Of a stretch of DNA of 48,696 nt, positions 6,457 through 15,585 are shown in pieces. The notes below the pieces were generated by a model that did no database searches, was not told where the DNA came from, and saw only the letters and a program-made list of their open reading frames with translations. The stretch's first letter is position 1. Each line of letters opens with the position of its first letter. Both the position numbers and the translations under genes were made by a program. Origin of the DNA: DATFXM01 sp035315885. GTDB lineage: Bacteria > Acidobacteriota > Blastocatellia > UBA7656. The stretch is from contig DATFXM010000110.1 of NCBI GenBank assembly GCA_035315885.1, positions 1-48,696 of the forward strand, given 5' to 3'.

Positions 6457-8712
6457 CTATCTCCTCGATTCCATGTGCTCCATCAACTCAGTGCCGAATC
6501 GAATCAACTGACCGCCACTCCCGACTCTGGTCACTCTCGCGGGCACTGCCAGCGTCTCCCCAAACGGATTCACATTGCGCGGAATCAATTCGCAGACATT
6601 TACTCCGCGCCGCGACGCGTAACGCCCGTATTGTCCGTGCCCCTGTCCGTAAGGCATCGCAATCGTATCGGGCCTGATACCCGGATAAATCAACGCCGGT
6701 GCTGTAACCGCACCGTTGGCAGTCCGAACTTCCAACACATCGCCGTCTTTGATACCCAGCGACTCGGCAGTTCTCGGATTTATCTCTACCCAGCTTCCCC
6801 ACATCACCGACGTCATCGGATCAGGCAGCTCCTGGAGCGTTGGCAAAATCGCCGGTTGTCCCGAGCCAAGTGCACCCGGCTCATAAGCTATCAACGTCAC
6901 GTCGTAGCCCTCTCCGTGCTGGGAATCGCGGGCAAACTCGATCATGCCCGACAGTGCTCGCACAGTCGCAGAAGTTCCCGCAGACGACCTTTCCGACAAT
7001 GCGATTGGTGCTGCCCGCTCCTGCTCGGTAGGCGACGCCGAGCCGGTTGTTGTTAACACTCCGCGCTCGAGAGTTGTGTCCCACCAGTCCTGTGAATCGT
7101 GTTTACCGCTGATCCGCTCGGCGACGCTTTTTATCAGCAATTCAGGAGAGGTCTCCACACTGGAGCCGAATTCGCGAGCTAAGACCAGGAGGATCTCAGC
7201 AGCGCTCTTTGTGTCATATGCTCGCTTAACTACCGGGCGGCCGATTGATGCGACGGCGTCTCCCGCTGAGGCGACTGGCAACAGGTCCCAGCTTTCGAGA
7301 TAAGAGTCTACGGGTAGGATCAGGTCGGCCAGGCTGGCACTCTCGTCCAGGAACGCGGTGCATGCAGCGATGAACGGTACACTTGCGATCAGCGGCTTGA
7401 GCTGCGGCGCCTGGTATACCGGATTTGATCCTGCCAGTAGAAGTGCTTCGAGCGGTCCTGACATCTGTGATCGTGGCAAAGGCTGCCAATTGATCGCGGA
7501 GGAAGTTCGAAGGAGCTGAAAGGGATCTGCCGCTCGATTCCGAAACGAGAGGCCCCCCGGTTTTTCGAGATTGCCTGCGAGCGTATTCAAATAGTTGATG
7601 GCCAGCTTTTGATCGAACCAGTCTGCAGTTTGTTTGTTTGGGCCGGTCAGGATCAGGCCGTCGCCGACTGCGAGCGAAGCTCCCGATCCCGCAAACTCTC
7701 TTGCGATCCGAATTATCTGGTCAGGTTCAATCCCGGAGCTCTCGGCGATACCTTCGGGGGCGTAGCGCTCAAGGAAACTCGCCACGTCGCCCGGTGTTGT
7801 CCCGTGGCTGCCATCCTCAGGGAAGCCCTGAGGCAGCGGCGGCACATTGCTGACCAGTTTTTCGCGCACGATGACCTGAGCAATTGCCCACGCAATAAGA
7901 CGGTGAGATCCCGCACGCGCAGGAATCCATTCGTCTGCGTTCGCGCCGGTCATCGACATGCGCGGCTCGATCTGCACGAATTTGCCTCGAGGTTTGTTTG
8001 TAGCCCTCCTGAACTCTGCGTACGCGCGCGAATAAAGCACCGGCGAAACCCAGCTCTCGAGAAAGCGTGCGCCAAACGAGAGTAGGTACCTGCAGTTTGC
8101 AATGTCGAAGACCGGCATTCGTGAAGGACCCTGCGGTTGCGACTCACTGTGTCCCAGTTGAGCCCAGGCGTGATCAAGGACGTCCTCTGCGATCAACAGC
8201 GGAGAACCATACGCTGACATAAACAACTCGGACGCGAGACCTGTGACTCCGCCAGTCGTGTCGACTGCTAGCGCTACTTTGTCCGCGCTACCCTTTGCCT
8301 TGATGTCGCGGAGTCTTGTGGTCAGCTCGGACAGCGCCTGATCCCAGCTTACTTCCTGCCACTTGCCTTCACCGCGTTCGCCCGCCCGCTTGAGAGGTTT
8401 TGTGATTCGATCGGGGTTGTAGAGAAGTTCGAGGCCGGCCTGACCTCGCGCGCAAAGTGTGCCGCGATTCACCGGGTGAAACGGATTGCCTTCAATTTTG
8501 TTCGCGCGGTGCTCGCGGGTTCGAACAACTATGCCGCACCCTGCTGAACAGAGGCGGCAAGTAGATGCTTTCCAATAATCGACGCCAGGCACGAACTCGT
8601 CATCGGGGATTAAGACGGGAATCAGCTTCTCTTCGGGGTGACCGCAAGCCGTCAGCAACGAAGCACCCGTTGCGCCGACTCCACTAAGAATGATGAATTC
8701 GCGTCGTTTCAT
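6457..8712 (-). CDS. actB1: Alternative complex III large subunit (ActB1, molybdopterin oxidoreductase-like, Tat lipoprotein)
   Basis: A 751-aa member of the molybdopterin oxidoreductase fold. The N-terminus has a twin-arginine KRREF at residues 2-6 and a lipobox LTAC with C23, so it looks like a Tat-exported lipoprotein. C52, C55, C59 and C87 (CRLCSAGC...GTLC) form the first iron-sulfur site. The body follows family order: KPLKRAGERGEGKWQEVSWDQAL, then a C-terminal beta-barrel ending VWVEINPRT-like (GSWVEINPRTAESLGIKDGD). In characterised Act complexes this subunit carries no molybdenum cofactor and serves as a scaffold and electron conduit; I expect the same here. Inverted repeat spacers flank it on both sides. 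The second half of a normal fused ActB is encoded by the next gene. Confidence 0.9.
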   Translation of the reverse strand: MKRREFIILSGVGATGASLLTACGHPEEKLIPVLIPDDEFVPGVDYWKASTCRLCSAGCGIVVRTREHRANKIEGNPFHPVNRGTLCARGQAGLELLYNPDRITKPLKRAGERGEGKWQEVSWDQALSELTTRLRDIKAKGSADKVALAVDTTGGVTGLASELFMSAYGSPLLIAEDVLDHAWAQLGHSESQPQGPSRMPVFDIANCRYLLSFGARFLESWVSPVLYSRAYAEFRRATNKPRGKFVQIEPRMSMTGANADEWIPARAGSHRLIAWAIAQVIVREKLVSNVPPLPQGFPEDGSHGTTPGDVASFLERYAPEGIAESSGIEPDQIIRIAREFAGSGASLAVGDGLILTGPNKQTADWFDQKLAINYLNTLAGNLEKPGGLSFRNRAADPFQLLRTSSAINWQPLPRSQMSGPLEALLLAGSNPVYQAPQLKPLIASVPFIAACTAFLDESASLADLILPVDSYLESWDLLPVASAGDAVASIGRPVVKRAYDTKSAAEILLVLAREFGSSVETSPELLIKSVAERISGKHDSQDWWDTTLERGVLTTTGSASPTEQERAAPIALSERSSAGTSATVRALSGMIEFARDSQHGEGYDVTLIAYEPGALGSGQPAILPTLQELPDPMTSVMWGSWVEINPRTAESLGIKDGDVLEVRTANGAVTAPALIYPGIRPDTIAMPYGQGHGQYGRYASRRGVNVCELIPRNVNPFGETLAVPARVTRVGSGGQLIRFGTELMEHMESRR

Positions 8713-8721
8713 AAGCGAATG

Positions 8722-8838
8722 TTGGTTTCTGGTTCCCTGGTTTCTAGTTTCTGGTTCGTTTATCTTATGACGTCCTTAATCAACACGAGATCCAGCTCAA
8801 ACGAACCAGAAACCCGAAACCAGAAACCCGAAACCGAT
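8722..8838. repeat. Inverted GAAACCA heptamer arms, actA-actB1 spacer
   Basis: The left arm at 8722-8760 (GGTTTCTGGTTCCCTGGTTTC and on) and the right arm at 8801-8838 (ACGAACCAGAAACCCGAAAC and on) are inverted copies around about 40 bases. This is the same word class as the actB1-actB2 spacer. The right arm ends two bases before the actA stop, and the left arm lies about ten bases before the actB1 ATG. Confidence 0.75.
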
Positions 8839-8840
8839 AC

Positions 8841-9359
8841 TTATCGATGACACGTATAACAATCAACGCTCGCGTTGCGTGAGCGATGGCAATCGATGCA
8901 CCAGCCCATCGTTTGATCAACTTCGCGCCGCACTCGATGCGCCTGGCCCACTTCGCCGTGGCAGCTCGAGCACTCAATTCCAGCCCGAAGATGGGGCTTG
9001 TGAGTGAAAAAAACGTCGGCGTCCTGTTCAAACCAGTAGACTCGCCGCCACGGAGGTTGTTCGCTCCGTTCCGCAAAAGCCGCCAACTTCTGAACCTCTG
9101 CGCTCTCGGTTTTGATCGAGGAATGGCAGACCATGCATAATTCGACGTTTGGTACCGTCGCGTGTGCGTTCTTGTCTGCGTGCTCGTGACAGAAGCCGCA
9201 TTCGAGCGTCGGGCCTTCAGTGCTCGAGACGTGCTGCCAGTGATCAAACTGTACCGGTTGAATCGGCGCGAAGCTGGTGCTCGATGCGCGCAGAAGGAAG
9301 AAGCCTCCGGCCAGCAACACAACGACTGCAAGCGCTATGATTGTGCGCGTTCTGGTCAT
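8841..9359 (-). CDS. actA: Alternative complex III pentaheme cytochrome c subunit ActA
   Basis: A 172-aa protein with an N-terminal membrane anchor (residues about 7-24, TIIALAVVVLLAGGFFLL) and five CxxCH heme motifs: CGFCH, CMVCH, CSSCH, CIDCH and CYTCH. Extra histidines (FDHWQH, FFTHKPH, AHRVRREV) can serve as distal ligands. Five hemes on a short anchored chain is the hallmark of ActA in quinol:cytochrome c oxidoreductase. It is the first gene of the Act set and sits at the start of the chain toward the periplasmic acceptor. A monoheme ActE, the usual exit cytochrome, is not found in the window. The last CxxCH lies at the extreme C-terminus, followed by one residue. Confidence 0.92.
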   Translation of the reverse strand: MTRTRTIIALAVVVLLAGGFFLLRASSTSFAPIQPVQFDHWQHVSSTEGPTLECGFCHEHADKNAHATVPNVELCMVCHSSIKTESAEVQKLAAFAERSEQPPWRRVYWFEQDADVFFTHKPHLRAGIECSSCHGEVGQAHRVRREVDQTMGWCIDCHRSRNASVDCYTCHR

Positions 9360-9485
9360 CGATCTGGTTTATCGATTACCCCTTTGTTGCAGCGTGCCAA
9401 AGATGATCGAGTAGATTAACAGCAGGACAGGTTTACTGCGAGATCAAGTTGGAAAGATTCATCGAAAAATAACCGCCGCTCCAGG

Positions 9486-9938
9486 CTATATGTTGAGAAT
9501 GTGAGTTCGCAACGAAGCCTTAACGAACATTGTTGCAAAGTCCGGGACACCGATGCCAAGCAGTCCGGTTACGGCCTCGCCTGAAACGATCATCGTAAGA
9601 AAGAATGCTGCAAACAGCCCGACCGCGCGCACGGTGGCCACCAGCCCTCGTCTTGGTCCACGCGTTCGGAACAGATAAATCAAGAGCGCAATCGGACCTA
9701 GAACAAAGACGACCCATCTGAACCACTTCTGCAGCGACTCGCTGCGATCAAGGCTATCGTAGTAGCACCAGATATGAATCAGCACGCAGGTAACCAGCAG
9801 GTCCAGGAAGCTGACGAGGTGCGATTGGAGAGTGCCGTCTTTCCACAGCAAGTCCAACGGCCCGATCGCTGCCGAAAAAACAAAGGCTACCAGAATTGTG
9901 GTTCGTTTCTGCCTCGTGAGGTCGAAGGGTCGTATCAT
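9486..9938 (-). CDS. Small polytopic membrane protein of unknown function
   Basis: A 150-aa protein with four predicted membrane helices (about residues 13-30, 40-60, 73-91 and 101-123) and basic loops (FRTRGPRRG). I do not recognise a named family; it resembles DUF2834-like small membrane proteins only in size and topology. The ATG is four bases after the stop of the SpoIID-like gene, so it is probably the last gene of that operon. The act genes begin 127 bases downstream. Linkage to the Act complex is possible but unproven. Confidence 0.6.
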   Translation of the reverse strand: MIRPFDLTRQKRTTILVAFVFSAAIGPLDLLWKDGTLQSHLVSFLDLLVTCVLIHIWCYYDSLDRSESLQKWFRWVVFVLGPIALLIYLFRTRGPRRGLVATVRAVGLFAAFFLTMIVSGEAVTGLLGIGVPDFATMFVKASLRTHILNI

Positions 9939-9942
9939 CTTC

Positions 9943-12642
9943 TCAATATAGCTTCTGCACCTTTATCCCGGTGTAGTAGGTCTGCAATATCGCCACGTAG
10001 CTGTAGCCTTCGCGCGCGAGCCCGTATGCGCCGGTCTGGCACATTCCCACTCCATGACCCCAACCCCTACCGGTGAACACAAACGCAATCACTCGTCCCG
10101 TCTCATCCTTCTCCGGATCAACAACAAACATGTTCTCTCGAAGGCCCAGCACGCTTTTGATCTGGCCGCCGCGCAGCGTCAAATTGCCGTCACGACCCTC
10201 GATCTCCAATGCAGTGACCCGACCAGAACCGCTGAAACTCACCGGCACCAAGCGAATGGGATCTCCGAGCCTGCCACGCGAAGAGAGCCTTTTGGTAAGC
10301 TCGGCTGCAGGAAGTCGATGTTGCCATGCCGCGACTCGGGAATAACGGTCGGCCGCAGCGCTGCGCTCGCTCATCCCCGACTCGAGAAAGTCTACGCGGC
10401 CTCGGGCGTCGAGATGATAGACGAGCGACTCGCCTCCGATCAAAGTGATACTGGTGACCTGATAACTCTCGCCGGCGATATCACGAAACAGCCAGGCGTC
10501 CGGTTCGACCTCCAACCCGGGCCTGATCTCGCGCGGGCCGGCATTGGGCGATTTCAAGGTCGGCTGCGCGCTTTGCTTCGATGAGGATGGCCTGTCGAAC
10601 GGGACGTCTTTTGACGGAGCGTTTGACGATTGAGCTCGATCTTTCCCGCTGACGCGAGACGAATCGCTTTCGACTTTTACATAATGGCCCGAGGAGTTTC
10701 GAGCTTCGAGTCCGTCGACGCGGCGGCGCGACGCAACCAGGAGTCTTCCTTCACTGATGCCATCGGCGGTATCAAGCGTGAGGTTTGCGTCTTCGCCTAT
10801 CTCAGCCGCAGACCTCGTTGCAACGGTGGCGTCCGAACTGCGAGGCACCCCTTCGCGTCTTGCGTTCGCAGTCGAGTCAGCTTTGGAATCAGGCTTCGAG
10901 TCAGCCTTCGCTCCAGACTGAGAAGCGGCCTGTGAAGATGTCGATGCGACTGAGCTCCTGAAGCGGTTCATGAACGCGCGCGCCAGTGTCTCAATTGCTG
11001 TTGCCCGAGTGATCGAGCCGTCGAGGTAAAGGACAGCATCGGCCGGCAATTTGAGCGCGCCGGTCTTCAGCAGGAAAGCTACGCTGCACCGTTGCTGGCT
11101 CGTGCTTCGAGTCCGAGTGCCCACATCGCGCTCAAGACCTTCGAGTATGTAAGCGGCATCGGCCGGAGTTATCAGCACCGATGCTCTTCCGTAACCATAG
11201 ATCGCCGCCACCGCAGCTTCGCAGAAGCCATCCATCCTGATTGGGTCATGCAAGGTCTGCGGAGATCTTTGTCTGGAGAGCCGAGCCATGTGACCAATCC
11301 ATGCTGCGTACTCCGTCTCAGCCAGCGGCGAGGCGAGATACCTGAGCGTTACGCGACCGATCGGAACGCCCAGCACCTGTAGCAAGGCAACTTCGCGAGC
11401 GATGGATCTGCCGTCCGCTCCAGCAATCGGGGTCGAGGCCCGCGAGCTCACGATTTCCCGCGATGCGACCGCAGTCTCGTCCGCCTGGCATGCGACCCCG
11501 CGCAGATAGGCTCGAGCTGTTCCCCCAAAGACGTCTTCGTTGTTCTCGGTATGTCCGCCGCAATTAGCCGTGTACATCGCATCGATTGGCGTCCAACGGT
11601 TATCGGCAGTCTTTGACGCGGCGACAAGCCCTCTAGTTTCGTCTATGGCTCGATCGCTTAACTCGTGTTCGGCGGTGACTCCGCCGTAGACTTGCGACCG
11701 GGCATCGTCGCGAAGGTCGTAGCCGTCTACGTCGTGATCGCCTCTGTGGTAAAGCGCATAAGAACGCGCGGCTACTGCCTGGGCCTTCAAGGCTTCAATC
11801 TCAGGATACCCGATCGGCGAGAGCTCCATCGGAAGAACTCCGCGAAGATAGTCTTCGACCGAGACCTCATTGATAACGTTAATGCGGCCCGAACTGTTGA
11901 TTGCCACCTCGATGGCTCCGCGATAAGGTTTGCCACCTACTCGAATGAAAGGAGTGACGCTGGGAGGTGGAGATGCTGAGAAAAGCACAGGCGAAGTGCT
12001 GATGGGGCGAACGGGAGACGATGAAGCTGCGAGGGAGGAGTTGGTTGCGAGGTTTTGACCTGGGTTTGCCCCGTCTTTCTTCCGCCCTGGCGTTTCTGGG
12101 TCTCCGCGTCGCCCCTTCGCTCCGTCGCCGCTTCGCCCCTTCTCTCGGTCCGTGTGAGTCTCTGCGTCCTTGCCTCTGTGATCCGCGAGATCGCTCGAAG
12201 GTTCGGCAATCAAGCTCGCCGGATCACTCGCGACTACCGTGCCCGATTCTACGGCAACTATGCTCGGTGGCTTGCGAGCCTGTCCCTTTTCTAATGCCGG
12301 ACTTCTCGCGGCATCCTTTGGCCTGGCGATCTGGCGAACCTCCACCCTGACCTGTTGCGGAGCGGAGTTGTCTTCGTCGTCCGGCGGTCTTGCAACCGCA
12401 GAGTCGCTGCGGCTTCTCAACTTCAGACCGGAAGAACAGGAAAGGGTCACGCTAGCGATATCGGTCATCAACGCGACTCTGATGCCAGGCCCATTGTCGG
12501 GATCGGGAGAATCGGTGCCGCGTTGCCGATTGACTTCCGGTGTAGAAGTTTGAGCGAAATGTTGTGCGCGAACGGCTCCTCCCAAAGTGAACACCAGAGC
12601 CGTCATCAGCGCTGCTGCCCGGCGCGTCAGTTGATGCTGCAT
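9943..12642 (-). CDS. SpoIID/LytB-domain protein, exported, with SLH-like insert
   Basis: From the ATG at 12642 (MQHQLTRRAAALMTALVFTLGG) the product is 899 aa with a signal peptide. This start lies 16 bases past the TonB gene stop; a longer frame to 12777 would overlap it. The SpoIID core is at residues about 235-370 (VEDYLRGVLPMELSPIGYP, LKAQAVAARSYAL, MYTANCGGHTENNEDVFGG). Its conserved end, GRGWGHGVGMCQTGAYGLA, is at the C-terminus. SpoIID proteins cleave stem-less peptidoglycan glycan strands. Between the halves is a long insert with a segment like an S-layer homology repeat (LDGSITRATAIETLARAFM) and a Ser/Lys-rich linker. Residues about 155-195 are a low-complexity charged stretch encoded by a repeat also present between genes at 41968. 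Confidence 0.85.
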   Translation of the reverse strand: MQHQLTRRAAALMTALVFTLGGAVRAQHFAQTSTPEVNRQRGTDSPDPDNGPGIRVALMTDIASVTLSCSSGLKLRSRSDSAVARPPDDEDNSAPQQVRVEVRQIARPKDAARSPALEKGQARKPPSIVAVESGTVVASDPASLIAEPSSDLADHRGKDAETHTDREKGRSGDGAKGRRGDPETPGRKKDGANPGQNLATNSSLAASSSPVRPISTSPVLFSASPPPSVTPFIRVGGKPYRGAIEVAINSSGRINVINEVSVEDYLRGVLPMELSPIGYPEIEALKAQAVAARSYALYHRGDHDVDGYDLRDDARSQVYGGVTAEHELSDRAIDETRGLVAASKTADNRWTPIDAMYTANCGGHTENNEDVFGGTARAYLRGVACQADETAVASREIVSSRASTPIAGADGRSIAREVALLQVLGVPIGRVTLRYLASPLAETEYAAWIGHMARLSRQRSPQTLHDPIRMDGFCEAAVAAIYGYGRASVLITPADAAYILEGLERDVGTRTRSTSQQRCSVAFLLKTGALKLPADAVLYLDGSITRATAIETLARAFMNRFRSSVASTSSQAASQSGAKADSKPDSKADSTANARREGVPRSSDATVATRSAAEIGEDANLTLDTADGISEGRLLVASRRRVDGLEARNSSGHYVKVESDSSRVSGKDRAQSSNAPSKDVPFDRPSSSKQSAQPTLKSPNAGPREIRPGLEVEPDAWLFRDIAGESYQVTSITLIGGESLVYHLDARGRVDFLESGMSERSAAADRYSRVAAWQHRLPAAELTKRLSSRGRLGDPIRLVPVSFSGSGRVTALEIEGRDGNLTLRGGQIKSVLGLRENMFVVDPEKDETGRVIAFVFTGRGWGHGVGMCQTGAYGLAREGYSYVAILQTYYTGIKVQKLY

Positions 12643-12658
12643 AGGTACTTCTCTCGAC

Positions 12659-13657
12659 CTACCGATCCAGCGGTGTGTAATAAACGATAACCGTGAACTG
12701 GAGTGAATCGCCTGCAGTCTGGGGGTAGCCCTCAAAGGGGCTGGCAAGAAGTATAGCTTCGCGCGCCCTGCCGTCAAGCAAAGCGTAGCCGCTCGTTCGG
12801 ATCAGCCAAAGCTTCGAAACGCGGCCGCTCCGCTCGACGACAAGACCGAATGACGCCGACACTTTGTTCGACAACACGTCCTCGATCCACTTGCGCGGCA
12901 TGTTCTCTTCGTTGATCCGAATTATCTTGGCACGCACGTAAGCTATGTACTGACCCTGCGCTGAAGTCATTCCAAGCGCACTGGACTCGGACCCTGTGCC
13001 GCGTCGTGTGCCCTCGGAGGGTTCTTTTGCGGTGCCCGGCGGGCTCGGCGCCGCGGCGGAGTTCGAAGCAGCCGCGCGCGACGCGGGTACTTCGGCTGGC
13101 GCGGGAGTGTTCCCGGGCGCGCGGTCCGCCTGAACCTGTGAAGTAACCGGCGGCTGAACGGTTCGCGGCCTTGTTGCCGTACTTAGGTTGTCGTCTCCCT
13201 TTGAAGCCACGGCGTTGGCTTGCAGCCTTCTTTCAAGTTGATTCGGTGACGGCAGCCTGCCGCCGTTCCCTCGCTGCTCGGAAGGTCGGGGAGAGCGCGA
13301 AAGCAACTGCTGATCGTTTGTGTTGTTGGGATCGAACTGCAGATGGTGTATATCAGTCCGCTCTATTGGCTCCGGTCTGTTTCGCAGCGCATATCGGTCC
13401 GGAGGTGCGGCGAGCTCTGTGAGCTTGACCAGCGGCGCGGAAGAACCTGTTCGCGATTCCGCTTCAATACGCCTGAACGCCAGCCAGTCCAATCTCAAAA
13501 TAATTGCAAAAAACAAAATGTGAAGGGCCATCGAAACAGTGATCAGCCAGGTGAACCGTCGATCGCGACCCACCAGATAAATGAGTGGCAGGGTCTCCGG
13601 GGATTGAGTCCCAATGTACCGATTCAGAGTCGGGAGGACGGTGGGGCTGTCGCTCAT
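12659..13657 (-). CDS. TonB-family protein
   Basis: A 332-aa protein with a cytoplasmic N-terminus, one membrane helix (residues about 35-53, FTWLITVSMALHILFFAII), a Pro/Ala/Ser-rich periplasmic linker (residues 130-225) and a C-terminal TonB-like fold. The fold includes VSASFGLVVERSGRVSKLWL, then SGYALLDGRAREAI and FTVIVYYTP, the strand-helix-strand pattern that contacts TonB boxes of outer-membrane receptors. No ExbB/ExbD or receptor gene lies nearby, so it may serve another energised envelope task. It overlaps the beta-lactamase-like gene by four bases and precedes the SpoIID-like gene by 16 bases, so the three are probably cotranscribed. Confidence 0.8.
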   Translation of the reverse strand: MSDSPTVLPTLNRYIGTQSPETLPLIYLVGRDRRFTWLITVSMALHILFFAIILRLDWLAFRRIEAESRTGSSAPLVKLTELAAPPDRYALRNRPEPIERTDIHHLQFDPNNTNDQQLLSRSPRPSEQRGNGGRLPSPNQLERRLQANAVASKGDDNLSTATRPRTVQPPVTSQVQADRAPGNTPAPAEVPASRAAASNSAAAPSPPGTAKEPSEGTRRGTGSESSALGMTSAQGQYIAYVRAKIIRINEENMPRKWIEDVLSNKVSASFGLVVERSGRVSKLWLIRTSGYALLDGRAREAILLASPFEGYPQTAGDSLQFTVIVYYTPLDR

Positions 13658-14712
13658 TTGTCTCTGTCCAGTTCTTCGATAGCCAGTGAATTGAACCGCT
13701 GACGTACCGGCTTCATGTCAATTTCGGTCTGCTTTGGATGTAACCGGTTTGTCAGCAGAACAAGAATCCGTTTCTTTCGAGGGTCGATCCAAACGCTGGT
13801 TCCGGTGAACCCGTTGTGACCGATCGCATATTGCGGCAGCGACGGACCCGCCGCGCAATCTGGTGTAGAAGCTAAAACCCATGCCATCGAACGCTGAGTA
13901 TCTCCAACCAAAGTCAAATTCTCAGTGAATAGTCCCAGCGACAAGTTGCTGAGCAGTTTGCTTCCGGGCAGGTACTGACTCGCCAGGCGAAACACCTCCC
14001 GAGCCGTCGAAAACAGCCCAGCGTGCCCCGATACTCCCCGGCTGAATCTTGCGTTGGCGTCGTGCGCTACACCCCAGATCACCGCAGTCTCTTCTGCGGT
14101 CGCCGCGATCTCTCTCTTCAGTTTCGCGGGAGGATTGAACATCGTACGTGCGAGTCTCAGCGGCGAAAAAATCTCCTGGCGAGCCAACTCGTCCAAAGGC
14201 TTGCTTGAAATGCGCTCGAGCAGCAAGCCTAGCAGGATGTAGTTCAAATCGCTGTAAACGGCCGGCCGCAGCCCATTAGAAGACGGAAGCAACTCGGAAG
14301 CCGAAATGGCACCCGGCAGTTCACCGGGATCAGACAATTCGCGATAGAACGGAAGCCATCGCTGAAATCCCGACGTATGAGTGAGCAGTTGTGTGACGGT
14401 TATCGAGCGCTTGTCTTCTCGGTCGCCGAGTTCCTTCACGTACAGCGAAGCAGGCGCGTTCAGGTCCAGTTCGCCGCGTTCAGCAAGGATCACCGAAATC
14501 AGAGACGTTACCAGAGGTTTTGTCAGCGAAGCGAGATCAAAGATCGTGCTCAACGTGACCGGAATTCGTTCGGGTTGGACTACCGCGTTGCCGAGCGCAC
14601 CCTCGGCGACGATCTCTCCGCCGTCCGCTATGGCGTATTGCGCACCAGGAAACGTGCCGCGATCGATTTCGCTTTCAAGGTAACTGGATACTCTCTCGCA
14701 GACCCGCGCCAT
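13654..14712 (-). CDS. Serine hydrolase of the beta-lactamase/class C (AmpC-like) family
   Basis: A 352-aa protein. The SxxK motif is S62-L-T-K65 in FDLASLTKPLVTS. The YxN-type motif is Y153-S-D-L-N in AVYSDLNYILLGLLLE. A late HNG (YAIGHNGFTGTSVWID) stands where class C enzymes have the KTG/HxG element. Family members are penicillin-binding-like esterases, peptidases or amidases; substrate cannot be told from sequence. No obvious signal peptide is present at MARVCERVSSYLESE, so it may be cytoplasmic. That fits peptidoglycan turnover enzymes such as NagZ partners less well than general esterases. It leads the TonB and SpoIID-like genes with an ATGA overlap. Confidence 0.85.
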   Translation of the reverse strand: MARVCERVSSYLESEIDRGTFPGAQYAIADGGEIVAEGALGNAVVQPERIPVTLSTIFDLASLTKPLVTSLISVILAERGELDLNAPASLYVKELGDREDKRSITVTQLLTHTSGFQRWLPFYRELSDPGELPGAISASELLPSSNGLRPAVYSDLNYILLGLLLERISSKPLDELARQEIFSPLRLARTMFNPPAKLKREIAATAEETAVIWGVAHDANARFSRGVSGHAGLFSTAREVFRLASQYLPGSKLLSNLSLGLFTENLTLVGDTQRSMAWVLASTPDCAAGPSLPQYAIGHNGFTGTSVWIDPRKKRILVLLTNRLHPKQTEIDMKPVRQRFNSLAIEELDRDK

Positions 14713-14763
14713 AACTCAGGGGAACATTATAACTAGGCCCGTCCGCGATTGAGAAGGTGTGGT

Positions 14764-15585
14764 TCAGAATTTGAAGCCGCGCTGACGCGCAGCTTCGTAG
14801 AGGACTATCGCGCCCGCGGCTGCCACGTTCAGCGACTCGACCTGGGGCGACATTGGAATGCTTACAAACTCGGTTGCCGCCGCGGCTAGTTCAGCGGTCA
14901 GCCCCTCGGCTTCACCGCCCAACGCGAGCGCGAAACGACCAGAGAAATCAGTCTCAACGTACAAGCGAGTTTCTTCCCCGGCCGCACTGGGCCGGGCCGG
15001 TCTGGTGGCGATTACCCTGATTCCGTGTTCTTTGCACGATGAGACGATCTCCTTCGAGCGTGCCGCGACCGCGATCGGGAGCCTCATCGCCGAACCCATC
15101 GAGGCACGAAGCGCTTTCTGATTGAACGGGTCTACGGTATTGCGAGTGGTGATGAACGCTGACGCGCCGACCGCCTCTGAGGTCCTGATCAACGTGCCGA
15201 GATTGCCCGGATCCTGAAGGCCATCAGCGATCACGATGAAGGTCAGCGGTTCGAAGACGTCTGCCAAACGAAAGAACGGGCGGCTGACGATGGCGGCAAC
15301 ACCCTGCGGCGTTTCGGTGTCGGCCATAGACTTCATGACCTGTTCCGAAACGTTTGCACCGCGGCAGGGCACCGAGCGGAGGCTGTCGATCAGCGACAGG
15401 CCTCGGTCATGTGCTTCGAGAGCCGACGTGAAAGCTATTACGTCGAAGCGAACCCCTGCCTCGAGCGCCTCTTCAATCAGTCGAATGCCCTCAAGAAAAA
15501 CATATGCGCGGTCCCCTCCCGCTCTGACCCTTCGAAACCGCTTAACAAGCGGATTCTGTCGACTGGTGATTTTCTCAACCAGCAT
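14764..15585 (-). CDS. TrmH/SpoU-family RNA 2'-O-methyltransferase
   Basis: About 273 aa from the ATG at 15585 (MLVEKITSRQNPLVKRFRRV), the usual start for this family; the longer frame adds 31 unlikely residues inside the upstream gene. The N-terminal substrate-binding domain includes VFLEGIRLIEEAL. The SPOUT knot motifs are all visible: DPGNLGTLIRTSEAVGA (motif 1), FALALGGEAEGLT (motif 2) and VSIPMSPQVESLNVAAAGAI (motif 3). Such enzymes methylate ribose in 23S rRNA or tRNA with SAM. The exact target is unknown. The start overlaps the end of the membrane-protein gene by 11 bases. Confidence 0.92.
   Translation of the reverse strand: MLVEKITSRQNPLVKRFRRVRAGGDRAYVFLEGIRLIEEALEAGVRFDVIAFTSALEAHDRGLSLIDSLRSVPCRGANVSEQVMKSMADTETPQGVAAIVSRPFFRLADVFEPLTFIVIADGLQDPGNLGTLIRTSEAVGASAFITTRNTVDPFNQKALRASMGSAMRLPIAVAARSKEIVSSCKEHGIRVIATRPARPSAAGEETRLYVETDFSGRFALALGGEAEGLTAELAAAATEFVSIPMSPQVESLNVAAAGAIVLYEAARQRGFKF

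Noticed and set aside
9370..9420. A TTGGCACGCTGCAA string before actA on the minus strand, like a sigma-54 promoter
   Set aside because: The GG and GC elements are not separated by ten bases as sigma-54 sites require; the spacing is too short.
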